DNA of 64,000 nt, taken from assembly GCF_000306965.1 (NCBI RefSeq), contig NZ_JH976434.1:634233-698232 (forward strand), written 5' to 3'. The stretch is from Amphibacillus jilinensis Y1 (GTDB lineage Bacteria > Bacillota > Bacilli > Bacillales > Amphibacillaceae). Shown in pieces: positions 43,762 through 55,121 of the stretch. Numbering within the stretch: the stretch's first letter is position 1; each line of letters opens with the position of its first letter. A program made the translations under genes and the position numbers. The notes under the pieces were generated by a model. The model did no database searches. It was not told the origin of the DNA and saw only the letters and a list, made by a program, of their open reading frames with translations.

Positions 43762-43843
43762 TAGCTGCCTCCCTCCCCTTAGATTCTACACTATTATTGT
43801 TACATATTCTCAGAAATTTACAAGAGAAAAAACGGTAAAATCG

Positions 43844-43870
43844 TTCGACAAATAATTTAACTCTTCGACA
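43844..43870 (-). promoter_or_regulatory. Two Spo0A boxes upstream of AimR-like gene
   Basis: TGTCGAA, the exact seven-base 0A box, occurs twice on the minus strand (43844-43850 and 43864-43870), 20 bp apart on the same helical face. The surrounding bases are also similar (ATTATTGTCGAAGAG and ATTATTTGTCGAACGA). Confidence 0.65.
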
Positions 43871-44125
43871 ATAATGACTATTCATAGCATACCAACACTC
43901 TAAACTATATACTATTTTAATAATTAAAACATTGTTTCGCTTTCACACATTTGAATAAAATCTGTTGATCTATGTAAAAAGTTTTGACTGAGTCACCTGA
44001 TCTTATTGTAATTTGAAAACTTGCATTCAACTGTCCTTTTAGCAAATATACTAACTTTCCTTATACTTGTCACTTTAAAATTTCACTTCGACGCTTGCTA
44101 GCCTGTCCTTTCTTAAGGGATAAAA

Positions 44126-44493
44126 AAGAGCCTGGGACAAAAGCGTAACAAGATAAGAAAAATCCGAACATTAATGTCTGATACATATAGCGCTTCGGTA
44201 AAACACTTCGCTTTCCGTGGGCACGGCTTCGGGCCTACAGGATGTAGGTCAGTTAGACGTTGTCCCAGGACGGGACGAAGTTAGTCTAACATTCCTCCAC
44301 TGTGTGAAGAAGTACACTTCACACAGTGGATCCTCAGCTCGTGCTATTCCCACAGGATAAGGAAAGCGTCCTCGATCATACATCGCACGAAGAAAATCGT
44401 TCTTTATTTTCGAGGCGTCTACGTGTTTTTCCTACGCTTTGTTCAGAATGTTCGGATACGCCATTTCATTATTTAGTTATGTCCCACCCTCTT
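44126..44493. repeat. 360-bp structured repeat, copy 2
   Basis: The second copy of the element at 37776. Its imperfect ends AAGAGCCTGGGACA and TGTCCCACCCTCTT are inverted. The apical hairpin CCACTGTGTGAAG/CTTCACACAGTGG is a perfect 13-bp stem here. The AAAACACTT block is changed from copy 1, which weakens one inner stem. It ends 9 bp from the spoIIQ stop, just as copy 1 abuts fabZ. The gap 43871-44125 shows nothing else. Confidence 0.92.
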
Positions 44494-44502
44494 GCTAAAT
44501 AA

Positions 44503-45321
44503 TTAACTATGTGTCGTTGTTCTTCCGGATTCAAGATCTTCCTCTTCAGACTTGTCTTCTTGTTCTTCTTGTTCTTCTTGCTCTAGATCTGGTTGGTCTT
44601 CTGTCACATCTTCAGCATTAGTGATAACAATATCTGTGACGGGTTGTTCTAAAAATGTCTCAGGATTCACCGTTTGCCCTTCCTTACGCAACTCAAAGTG
44701 TACATGCGTACCTTTGTCTTGACCGAATAAACTTGTTCCGGCGTGGGCGAGTACATCTCCTTGTTCTACCTTATCACCAATCTTAACCTCAACATCTGTT
44801 AAACTAGAGTAATAAGTTGATACATCGTGATCATGTTCAATTTGAACGACAAAGCCTAATAACGGATCTTCCTTCACTTCTACAACTTCGCCACTTAGTG
44901 CTGCGACTACTGGCAAAGGATCACTTGTGCTAGCCGCAATATCAATCCCTTGACTTTGATAGTACTTATTATTGTAGAACACTAGGGCTTGTTCTTGATC
45001 TTCTTGTTCTACTTCATGATCATAAAACTTTGTGACAATTTGCGTCTCACTTTCTGATAAAACAGGCAAACTAACATTTTCGACTGGGCTTGTTACCGGA
45101 TCAGATGCTTCATCTAATCGGTGCTGGTTGTCACCGCGCAATTCATCTTGCAAGTTGTGATCAAGGTTCAAATCAGGCTCTGAAATACGATCCATATTTT
45201 GATACCAAAGCACACCAGTTAGTAAGAGCGCAGCAACAACAAGATAAAGTGCCGGGAAAAATCCTTTTTTCTTAATGATTCGTTTCCAGTGGTATGATAA
45301 TCCACGTTTTTCCTCTTTCAT
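44503..45321 (-). CDS. spoIIQ: Stage II sporulation protein SpoIIQ
   Basis: A forespore membrane protein that docks with SpoIIIAH across the septum during engulfment. A basic N-terminus (YHWKRIIKKKGFFPALYL) leads into one membrane helix. A linker and a LytM/M23 domain follow, with VQIEHDHDVSTYYSSL and GTHVHFELRKEGQTVNP. The first zinc His of active M23 peptidases is absent (SQGIDIA), as in Bacillus SpoIIQ, so it is likely structural. The C-terminus has a 45-residue acidic tail. ATG 45321 is 6 nt after GAGGTG. A sigma-F-like promoter overlaps the leader. Confidence 0.95.
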   Translation of the reverse strand: MKEEKRGLSYHWKRIIKKKGFFPALYLVVAALLLTGVLWYQNMDRISEPDLNLDHNLQDELRGDNQHRLDEASDPVTSPVENVSLPVLSESETQIVTKFYDHEVEQEDQEQALVFYNNKYYQSQGIDIAASTSDPLPVVAALSGEVVEVKEDPLLGFVVQIEHDHDVSTYYSSLTDVEVKIGDKVEQGDVLAHAGTSLFGQDKGTHVHFELRKEGQTVNPETFLEQPVTDIVITNAEDVTEDQPDLEQEEQEEQEDKSEEEDLESGRTTTHS

Positions 45322-45340
45322 TTTCATCACCTCAGAAACC

Positions 45341-45369
45341 ATTCTGATCAGAAAGAGGAATTTATATAC
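45341..45369 (-). promoter_or_regulatory. Sigma-F-type promoter of spoIIQ
   Basis: GTATA, a 15-bp spacer and GATCAGAAT agree with the sigma-F/G consensus (GTATA / GGnnAnAnT) except for one base. It lies between spoIID and spoIIQ. Confidence 0.6.
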
Positions 45370-45378
45370 ATTTAATTT

Positions 45379-46407
45379 TTATTTTTTTGCAACAAGGGTC
45401 GGAATTGCTTCTGTTATCATTGAAATGTCGACACCTTGGTAATAATGGAGCACAATATCGCTATAATCCTTTCCTTCCTTAGCCATACCATTAGCCCCGT
45501 ACTGACTCATCCCAACACCATGGCCAAACCCTTTAGTGGTGAAAACAAGGTGGTCATCTTTTTGTTCAATAGTAAAATCAGTTGATTTTAAATCTAACTT
45601 CTCTCTAATCTCTCTACCTGTAAAGACTTGCCCTCCCAATTCAACAGTCTGCACACGGTCACTTTCAGTATATGTCATACGTGGTGAAGAGACGATCTCA
45701 TGAATAGTTATGCCAAGAGATTGCTCCACCTCATCAATAGGTATACTTTTTTGATCTAAAAATCGCGGCGAATCCTTATCCCATTCACTATCTACACTAA
45801 TAAGATAAGGAAGCTCATTTTCCCAATAGTCTTGAGCGTTCTCTGTTTTACCATTACTTGTGGAAAAAAAAGCAGGTGTAATCAAGGCATCATTGTAAGT
45901 CAATATCTCCCCAGTCGTAACTGTCACCGCTTCACTTATTTTCTCATACTTCCAGTTAAAATCTGCTCCCCATAATGCTTTAAGCTCTTCTTCACTACGG
46001 TATACTTGATGTTGAACTGTATCTGTAATCGTCTTATCAGAATCCAACGAACCGGTTGCCATCAGATATTGAACAATATATGTCCTAGCCGCTAATGCTT
46101 GCGCTTTTAAGGCCTCTAGTTCAAAGTCAGCAGGCATTTCTGAAGCGACTACGCTAATCACATATTGTTCGAGCGGGACCGATTCTACTTGATCTGTTTC
46201 TGAACGTTCGACATTTACGGTAATCACACTCTCTTCATTTAAATCATGCTCTATTGATTGATCGTCTACCAATGTTTGACTTGGTAGCGGTTCTTTAGAG
46301 CTTAACAGAACAATTGATGATGGTAGGCCAAGTGCAACAATAATTAAGATCATTAGTACAATAAGGATAGGTTTGAAAACATTGTGCTCTTTTGATATGG
46401 GTTTAAT
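45379..46407 (-). CDS. spoIID: Stage II sporulation protein SpoIID
   Basis: SpoIID is a mother-cell lytic transglycosylase that degrades peptidoglycan during engulfment. A membrane anchor is at residues ~14-38. The domain has LEQYVISVVASEMPADFELEALKAQALAARTY-type motifs (catalytic Glu in ASEMP) and FGHGVGMSQYGANGMA. The SD GGAGGG (46415-46420) is followed by CTTT and two ATT codons; there is no ATG, GTG or TTG at proper spacing. A TTG at 46422 overlaps the SD and has no ribosome site of its own. I start at ATT 46407 (7-nt spacing), giving about 342 aa. Confidence 0.92.
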   Translation of the reverse strand: MKPISKEHNVFKPILIVLMILIIVALGLPSSIVLLSSKEPLPSQTLVDDQSIEHDLNEESVITVNVERSETDQVESVPLEQYVISVVASEMPADFELEALKAQALAARTYIVQYLMATGSLDSDKTITDTVQHQVYRSEEELKALWGADFNWKYEKISEAVTVTTGEILTYNDALITPAFFSTSNGKTENAQDYWENELPYLISVDSEWDKDSPRFLDQKSIPIDEVEQSLGITIHEIVSSPRMTYTESDRVQTVELGGQVFTGREIREKLDLKSTDFTIEQKDDHLVFTTKGFGHGVGMSQYGANGMAKEGKDYSDIVLHYYQGVDISMITEAIPTLVAKK

Positions 46408-46445
46408 AATAAAGCCCTCCAATCTAAAGTGATTATTAACAATAA

Positions 46446-46474
46446 ACTATATGCTATTTGTCACTAGACTATGC
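46446..46474 (-). promoter_or_regulatory. Sigma-E-type promoter of spoIID
   Basis: GCATAGT, a 14-bp spacer and CATATAGT match the sigma-E consensus (KMATATW / CATACAnT) at 6 of 7 and 7 of 8 positions. The position fits mother-cell expression. Confidence 0.65.
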
Positions 46475-46840
46475 GGATGGTCTTATCGTTCAGGAGGATT
46501 ATCTCATTAGAGGTAAGTGAAACTTCTCAATACAGAATAAAATGATTTCTCATAGCAAGGCATGCATCGCTTCTCTCGCGAATAATTTTTCTCACTCACG
46601 GATAATACCGCCTTACTTGCAAGCGAAGAGTTAGGACATCATTTTTGAAGACAACGATTAATATGAAGCAAACGGAGCAAAAGAAAAGATGTTAAAAGAT
46701 GAATAGATGATAACTTAGCATTTATTTTTAAAAATGAGCTTGTGTTGAATTTTTAATAACTTGCGAATTTTCATGTGGCAAAACTGATTTTATCATAACT
46801 TAAGAAAAACTCTAGCTTTTGGGGGTGACCACCAAATCAG

Positions 46841-47021
46841 TTATACACTTTTACTTTTTACATGCTCAAATAAAGCATATACTCCCATTACAGTAAGTAG
46901 AATTGGAAAAATGAATAACCAATTCTCATATTTTACGGAATGATCAAGCTTCAAGCCAAACAGATAAATATACATGACAAAAGAAAAAGAAAAACAAATT
47001 GAAGATGTTAATAAATTCATA
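46841..47021 (-). pseudogene. Small membrane protein gene with a probable 1-bp frameshift
   Basis: AAAGGTG precedes ATG 47021. The frame (MNLLTSSICFSF...) shifts out of phase in an A/T-rich run at about 46975-46995. Joining it by one base to the next frame gives a protein of about 59 aa with two membrane helices (MYIYLFGLKL and ENWLFIFPILLTVMGVYAL) ending at the TAA at 46841-46843. It could be a homopolymer sequencing error, a real pseudogene, or a 45-aa protein starting at the internal ATG 46975 without a ribosome site. It is not recognised. Upstream, 46475-46840 holds nothing else I can name. Confidence 0.4.
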
Positions 47022-47131
47022 AATTCGAAACACCTTTCTAATATTATCTATATATTGTATTAATTTTCTATTATAAACTATGTTAAAAATTAATGCATTA
47101 GTTTAATTTATTATGAAGGGAATAAGCATAT

Positions 47132-47338
47132 GTGAAGATTAAATTTTTCAAAAGCTTTTATACTCAAAGTATTTGCTTCCTTTTGCTTTCTAATATAAAT
47201 AACGTTTTGTCTTTGAAAAAAGCATTTGAAGAAGAGCGCACTAATTTTCTAGAAATTCAAGATGTCAAATCAAGTAATGAAGATTTTATGTCGAAGGGGT
47301 TCAAACTTCTCCTTAAAGCTTATACGAAAACTCCTTGA
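47132..47338 (+). CDS. Hypothetical 68-aa protein, doubtful
   Basis: GTG at 47132 lies 10 nt after AAGGGA. The first half is hydrophobic (FYTQSICFLLLSN), the second half charged. The last 15 codons run into a repeat of the bacillar GGAACGCGGAGT type, so the 3' end is probably not native. There is no homology I recognise, and it may be spurious. Confidence 0.25.
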   Translation: MKIKFFKSFYTQSICFLLLSNINNVLSLKKAFEEERTNFLEIQDVKSSNEDFMSKGFKLLLKAYTKTP

Positions 47339-47420
47339 GGAACAGGACAAACCGAAAATTAGCTGAGGTTGTCCCTCAGGAACGCGGAGTGTATTTTCGT
47401 AGCCGAAGTTACGGTTAAAA
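47290..47420. repeat. Divergent intergenic repeat related to the structured elements
   Basis: On the minus strand it reads CGAAAATACACTCCGCGTTC, then CTGAGGGACAACCTCAGC, and ends GTTCCTCAAGGAGTTTTCG. The ends CGAAAA...TTTTCG are inverted, and CTGAGG/CCTCAG forms a hairpin. The CCTCAGCTAA block also occurs in the element at 63775-64000. Confidence 0.55.
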
Positions 47421-47467
47421 TAACTACATGATGACATTAAAATTTTATACTTTCTTACTTTATAAAC

Positions 47468-47509
47468 AAAAACCACGCTCCACAGTACTTTAAAGCACCG
47501 TAGAGCGTG
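47468..47509 (-). terminator. Terminator of murA
   Basis: CACGCTC and GAGCGTG with a partly paired interior, followed by TTTTTG on the minus strand, 33 bp past murA. Confidence 0.82.
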
Positions 47510-47541
47510 TTACACCACTTTCATTTGAAATAAAATATTTT

Positions 47542-48849
47542 CTATAATGATGAAATTTTTTCCAGTTGATCGACAGCTACACCTGCTTCTTCAATTTTAA
47601 CACGTTCGACATCTGCACCAAGTAATTGAAGTTTTTCTGCTAAGTTAACGTAGCCACGGTCGATATGTTTAAGTTCAGTCACTCGGGTATATCCTTCAGA
47701 TACAAGTCCCGCTAGCACTAAAGCAGCACCAGCTCTCAGATCAGTAGCTTGCACCTCTGCTCCTTGTAAATTAGCTGGGCCTTCGATAATGACACTGCGA
47801 CCCTCAATTTTTATTTGAGCATTCATACGACGAAATTCTTCAACGTGCATAAAGCGATTTTCAAAAACAGTTTCTGTAATAACACTTGTTCCTTGCGCTT
47901 GGAGCATTAAAGCCATAATTTGTGATTGCATGTCTGTTGGAAAGCCCGGATGAGGAAGGGTTTTTACATCAACAGCTTTTAGCTTATCAGGTCCGATCAC
48001 ACGAATGCCATTAAGTTCTTCTTGAACAATTACACCCATTTCTTCCATTTTAGAAATTAAAGAACGTAAATGTTCTAGTTCCGCTCCTTCAATAAGCACG
48101 TTACCTGCCGTGATAGCGGCTGCTGTCATAAACGTTCCTGCTTCAATTCGATCAGGGATGATAGCATGTTCTGCTCCACGAAGTTGATTAACACCATAAA
48201 TCTTAATATTTTCTGTTCCAGCACCAACAACTTTAGCACCCATTTTATTCAGGAAATTAGCAAGATCAACAATTTCTGGTTCCTTGGCCGCATTTTCAAT
48301 TACTGTCTTACCCTTTGCTAACGCAGCCGCCATCATAATATTTTCTGTTGCTCCAACGCTAGGCATATCCAAATAAACCTTTGCACCTTTCAAAGGTTTA
48401 TGAGTATATAATTCTACATAGCCATTTCCAACATGAACTTCTGCTCCCATTGCTTCAAAGCCTTTTAAATGTAAATCAATCGGTCTTGAGCCAATGGCAC
48501 ATCCGCCTGGCATTGCTACTTTGGCATGACCATACCGTGCAAGTAACGGACCTAGTACAAGGACTGAAGCTCGCATCTTCGTCACATATTCTAATGGCGC
48601 CTCTGTTAACAAAGGCTGTGTGGCATCTACAGTTAAAGTATTATTAATCATTTGTACTTTTGTATTGATATGAGTCAAAACATCTTGCATCGTATATACA
48701 TCGGCTAAAGTCGGTACATTAGTAATCTTTGTTTTACCACTACTCGCCATAATTGTAGCAGCAATCACTGGTAAAACGGCGTTTTTAGCGCCTTCAACTT
48801 TTACTGTTCCAGATAACTTGCGACCACCTTTTATTATTATTTTTTCCAA
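47542..48849 (-). CDS. murA: UDP-N-acetylglucosamine 1-carboxyvinyltransferase
   Basis: MurA adds enolpyruvate from PEP to UDP-GlcNAc, the first committed step of peptidoglycan synthesis. [20 protein letters not shown] is the N-terminus (PEP-site Lys), and the reactive Cys lies in [15 protein letters not shown] (residue ~117), so it should be fosfomycin-sensitive. The 435-aa length is normal. The start is TTG at 48849, 8 nt after AGAGGAG. Its place between ywmB and spoIID identifies it as the MurAA paralogue. Confidence 0.97.
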   Translation of the reverse strand: MEKIIIKGGRKLSGTVKVEGAKNAVLPVIAATIMASSGKTKITNVPTLADVYTMQDVLTHINTKVQMINNTLTVDATQPLLTEAPLEYVTKMRASVLVLGPLLARYGHAKVAMPGGCAIGSRPIDLHLKGFEAMGAEVHVGNGYVELYTHKPLKGAKVYLDMPSVGATENIMMAAALAKGKTVIENAAKEPEIVDLANFLNKMGAKVVGAGTENIKIYGVNQLRGAEHAIIPDRIEAGTFMTAAAITAGNVLIEGAELEHLRSLISKMEEMGVIVQEELNGIRVIGPDKLKAVDVKTLPHPGFPTDMQSQIMALMLQAQGTSVITETVFENRFMHVEEFRRMNAQIKIEGRSVIIEGPANLQGAEVQATDLRAGAALVLAGLVSEGYTRVTELKHIDRGYVNLAEKLQLLGADVERVKIEEAGVAVDQLEKISSL

Positions 48850-48885
48850 GGCTCATTCTCCTCTAACATCAAAGTCTATATTTTA

Positions 48886-49563
48886 TTAGTATTCAGTCGT
48901 TAGGATAGGTGTGCCAATTGTAAAGGTGGTTTCACCATCTCTTCCTATTCGACTCGCTATTTGCACATTCATCCCTGCATCTTCTACAGGAATTTCACTC
49001 TTGAACTGATCTGATAATCCAGAGACAACAATGAAATCTTCTTCTACTAGTCTATTGACCTCGGTAATCATTAAATCACTTTGTAATTTCTCAAAAAAAT
49101 AACCACCATCTATAATACCATTTCCAGTCAACTGAACACAAGCATAATTGTGCATATTATTTGTGTAAATCGTGCCAATTAATGATTTAAATTGATTATA
49201 TAGATCTTTATTTTCAAATAGTTCAACCACATCACCAGAAAGGTGGTAATTTAGCATAAGTTGCTGCTGTTTTCGGGATTTAACAATAGTTAATTCTTCT
49301 GTTATATTTGGACTAAGCATCCTGACATACTTCTCTTTAGACTGATCACTATGTAAAAAGCCCGTTTCTTCTATAAAGCTCTTTATCTTTTCAAATGTTT
49401 CGAATGATATTGACTCTTTAATCAGAAGCTCGCCTGTTTCAATTTGATATTGGTAGGCATCAGCAAAGTTGATCAACTCATGTAATGCCGTTTCCCCTCT
49501 TCCTAGAAATAAAACATGGGATATTATAACAGCAATAAGACTTTGAATAATAACTTTAGACAT
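48886..49563 (-). CDS. ywmB: YwmB-family protein (TATA-box-binding-like fold)
   Basis: A 225-aa protein with an N-terminal signal or anchor (MSKVIIQSLIAVIISHVLFL). The rest matches the length and position of YwmB, a conserved Bacillaceae protein of unknown function that sits between ywzB and murAA. The tail DAGMNVQIASRIGRDGETTFTIGTP, ending in TTEY, fits the family. ATG 49563 follows GAGGGTG; an in-frame ATG two codons upstream is less well spaced. Secreted or anchored localisation is predicted; the function is unknown. Confidence 0.8.
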   Translation of the reverse strand: MSKVIIQSLIAVIISHVLFLGRGETALHELINFADAYQYQIETGELLIKESISFETFEKIKSFIEETGFLHSDQSKEKYVRMLSPNITEELTIVKSRKQQQLMLNYHLSGDVVELFENKDLYNQFKSLIGTIYTNNMHNYACVQLTGNGIIDGGYFFEKLQSDLMITEVNRLVEEDFIVVSGLSDQFKSEIPVEDAGMNVQIASRIGRDGETTFTIGTPILTTEY

Positions 49564-49658
49564 TAACAAACACCCTCACTTGATTTTATCTATCATTATC
49601 GACCAAGTGAAAGATGGCTATACGCCTAATCATTTGTCATAACTCGACATGTTAATCT

Positions 49659-49892
49659 TTAGAACAGATATAAGACTTGCTGCGCCCAATTGATTAAATC
49701 AATAAAAAACCGACTCACTGTTGAGCCAATAACAATCGTTATCAAAATAACCAGTATTCGACCTTCTATAATTCTATCTTTCTTAAAAATACCATCTAAC
49801 CTGACCGCTTGTATAACTTGCCATGTGATGTAGATGAAAATCAAATGAGAGAAAATATTGATTAGCGCTTGTACACCAAGTTCTTCAATCAT
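49659..49892 (-). CDS. ywzB: DUF1146 membrane protein YwzB
   Basis: A 77-aa protein with two membrane helices (ALINIFSHLIFIYITWQVIQ and ILVILITIVIGSTVSRFFID) joined by a charged loop (VRLDGIFKKDR). This is the DUF1146/YwzB family, always found next to the ATP synthase operon in Bacillaceae. No function is known. ATG 49892 follows GGGAGG. Confidence 0.88.
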   Translation of the reverse strand: MIEELGVQALINIFSHLIFIYITWQVIQAVRLDGIFKKDRIIEGRILVILITIVIGSTVSRFFIDLINWAQQVLYLF

Positions 49893-50100
49893 TTTAGCCC
49901 TCCCTAAATAATTTGTTATTTCCCAGGAAATATAGCTGATTTATGTCGTAATAACATTTTATATGAGCATGAAAAAAGTCTAACCGATAGCAATCATCAT
50001 GTTTGTCTTCAACCTTAGAACGCTATTTACAACTACAATAAAACGATGCTCCAATCAGTAAGGAAAACATTCTTTCCCTATTAAAAGGTGATTGGAATAT

Positions 50101-50192
50101 CAGGACATTCGTGCCCGTTAGCTCTCGACTAAACAGATCCTCAACTCTCTATTTTGTGCTAGGCTTTTTTTCGAACGGTTATCTGTGATAAA
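50101..50192 (+). repeat. Dispersed approximately 90-bp intergenic repeat, copy B
   Basis: The best preserved copy: GGACATTCGTGCCCGTTAGC, AGATCCTCAACTCTCTATTTT, then CGAACGGTTATCTGTGATAA. The flanking gap 49920-50100 shows nothing else. Confidence 0.75.
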
Positions 50193-50254
50193 GGATTTTA
50201 AAAGAGCGCTCATATTTAACTAATAGTGTTCAACAAGATAACCAGCCGATATAG

Positions 50255-50297
50255 AAAAACTTTAACACAGTATATCACCGCGTTAAAGCTTTTTTTA
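50255..50297 (-). terminator. Terminator of the atp operon
   Basis: CTTTAAC and GTTAAAG with A and T runs on both sides, 3 bp past atpC. It can work in both directions. Confidence 0.88.
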
Positions 50298-50299
50298 TA

Positions 50300-50704
50300 T
50301 CAGATATCTTCATCTATCATATTTAGTCGATTGATTGCTCGTTTCAGCGCAAGCTCAGCTCTTCTAAAATCAACATGATCACGTTTTTGTTGAATTCGAC
50401 GCTCTGCTCTTTCTTTAGCCTTTCGCGCACGTTGGACATCAATTTTCGCCGGTGTCTCAGCCGATTGAGCCAGTAATGTTACATGATCTTGATCTACTTC
50501 AATAAATCCTCCACCTATTGCAACTTTCATTGATTCATTTCCTGTCTTTAAGCGCGCTGAACTAATAATTAATGGAGCAATTAAGGGGGCATGACCAGGC
50601 AGTATCCCTAATTCCCCCTTTTCAGAGTGAACAACGACCATATCAAACTGATCATTTACAATACGACCATCTGGCGTAACCACCTCAACTGTTAATTTTT
50701 TCAC
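50300..50704 (-). CDS. atpC: ATP synthase F1 epsilon subunit
   Basis: The epsilon subunit couples rotation and inhibits ATP hydrolysis. It has an N-terminal beta-barrel (LTVEVVTPDGRIVND, GELGILPGHAPLI) and a C-terminal helical hairpin (RARKAKERAERR and ALKRAINRLNMI). The GTG at 50704 lies 6 nt after GGAGGGG. It is the last gene of the operon. The 134-aa length is normal. Confidence 0.96.
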   Translation of the reverse strand: MKKLTVEVVTPDGRIVNDQFDMVVVHSEKGELGILPGHAPLIAPLIISSARLKTGNESMKVAIGGGFIEVDQDHVTLLAQSAETPAKIDVQRARKAKERAERRIQQKRDHVDFRRAELALKRAINRLNMIDEDI

Positions 50705-50723
50705 CGTCTGCCCCTCCTTTGAA

Positions 50724-52130
<1,407 letters not shown>

Positions 52131-52156
52131 TTATTCCTCCTATAACAAACGTTTAA

Positions 52157-53032
52157 TCATTTTTGCGCGTCTGCTCCACTAATAATCTCTGACAATTCTT
52201 GCGTGATTTGAGATTGACGTGCTCGATTATACTGCATACGTAAATCTGAAATCATTTTGTCAGCGTTATCTGTTGCATTACGCATCGCATTCATCCGCGC
52301 TGCATTTTCACTTGCTTTACTTTCGAGGAAAGCACCGTATATTAAACTTTCTGCATATTGTGGTAAAAGTGATTTTAATATCCCTTCTTCATTTGGCTCA
52401 AAAATAAATTCACTGTGCCGTGATTTCTTCAAATCTTCAACATCGTCTTCACTAATCAACGGCAAAATCCGCTTTGAACGAACTTCTTGAGTCATTGCTG
52501 ATAAGAAATGATTATAAATCATTTCAAGCTGATCAAATTCACCATCTAAATAAAACTGAACCGTATCAAAGGTTAAGTCCTCAAGATCACTAAAATATGG
52601 GCTGTCTGGCAAGTCTGTTACCGTTCTTAGCACAGGCATGTTCCGCTTCTTAAAATAATCCCTGCCTATTCTTCCGATCGATATAATCGTATATTCACGT
52701 GGTGAATGATGGCGTTCTTCAATAATCTCTTCCAAACGACGCAACACTTGGCTGTTAAACGGACCAGCTAATCCACGATCGGCCGTCACAACAAAGTAAG
52801 CTGTTTTCTTCACTTTGCGTGGAATAATAATCGGATGATTATGCTCACCATAACTTTCAACAATATGATGGACCATTTCCTCAATTTTTTCAGCGTAAGC
52901 AACAAAAGCATGATTGGTTGTTTCTGATTTACCTAGCTTAGATGCCGCCACCATATGCATCGCATTAGTGATCTGTTTCGTTTTTTCAGTCGAATTGATT
53001 CGCTTTTGGATTTCTCTTAACGAGGGTATCAT
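52157..53032 (-). CDS. atpG: ATP synthase F1 gamma subunit
   Basis: Central rotor stalk. It has two long terminal helices (SLREIQKRINSTEKTKQIT and SELISGADAQK-type end, ARQSQITQEL) and TADRGLAGPFNSQV in the Rossmann-like middle. ATG 53032 is 7 nt after GGAGG; a GTG one codon upstream is less likely. Its 291 aa are a little over the usual 287. Confidence 0.97.
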   Translation of the reverse strand: MIPSLREIQKRINSTEKTKQITNAMHMVAASKLGKSETTNHAFVAYAEKIEEMVHHIVESYGEHNHPIIIPRKVKKTAYFVVTADRGLAGPFNSQVLRRLEEIIEERHHSPREYTIISIGRIGRDYFKKRNMPVLRTVTDLPDSPYFSDLEDLTFDTVQFYLDGEFDQLEMIYNHFLSAMTQEVRSKRILPLISEDDVEDLKKSRHSEFIFEPNEEGILKSLLPQYAESLIYGAFLESKASENAARMNAMRNATDNADKMISDLRMQYNRARQSQITQELSEIISGADAQK

Positions 53033-53051
53033 CACTCATCCTCCTTCGACA

Positions 53052-54566
<1,515 letters not shown>

Positions 54567-54575
54567 TCACCCCTA

Positions 54576-55121
54576 TCACCTTTTATATAACGGAACAAAA
54601 TTCCGTTTCATTTTTTGAATCCGACCTTGAACGGACGCATCGTATACTTGTTGATTAACAATAATTTTAAAACCACCAATCACACGTGAATCAACAATAT
54701 TATTTAATTTAAGTTGTTGGTAACCAAATTTTTGAGCGAACCGATTTGATATTTCCGCTTTTTCTTCCTCAGATAATGGTTCAGCCGTCCGTATTTCTCC
54801 AATAGCAGTACAGCGATCTTGGTTTAATAGTCGGACATAATGATCGACCATAGCAACAACATCTTTTTCTGCATGATGCTCAACCATGATCAATAAGGTC
54901 TTAACAACTTCGGCAGAAAAGGTTGTAAAAGTCGATTTGATAATACGTGCTCTATTCAGCCATTGCTGTGGATTCTGAAGGAAACCAACCAAATCTGATT
55001 TATCATGAAAAACCTCTCTAATCACTTGCAATTCAGATTCAATACGATCTTGATGTTCTTGTTCTTTAGCCACTTGATACAAGGCCTCGGCGTAACGTCT
55101 AGCTTTTAGACGGTTTTTCAT
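54576..55121 (-). CDS. atpH: ATP synthase delta subunit
   Basis: Links F1 to the peripheral stalk. It has an N-terminal helical bundle (RRYAEALYQVAKEQ) and a C-terminal IVDSRVIGGFKIIVNQQVYDASVQGRI-type signature (key residues VIGG and DAS). Its ATG overlaps the atpF stop in ATGA, implying coupling. 181 aa. Confidence 0.95.
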   Translation of the reverse strand: MKNRLKARRYAEALYQVAKEQEHQDRIESELQVIREVFHDKSDLVGFLQNPQQWLNRARIIKSTFTTFSAEVVKTLLIMVEHHAEKDVVAMVDHYVRLLNQDRCTAIGEIRTAEPLSEEEKAEISNRFAQKFGYQQLKLNNIVDSRVIGGFKIIVNQQVYDASVQGRIQKMKRNFVPLYKR

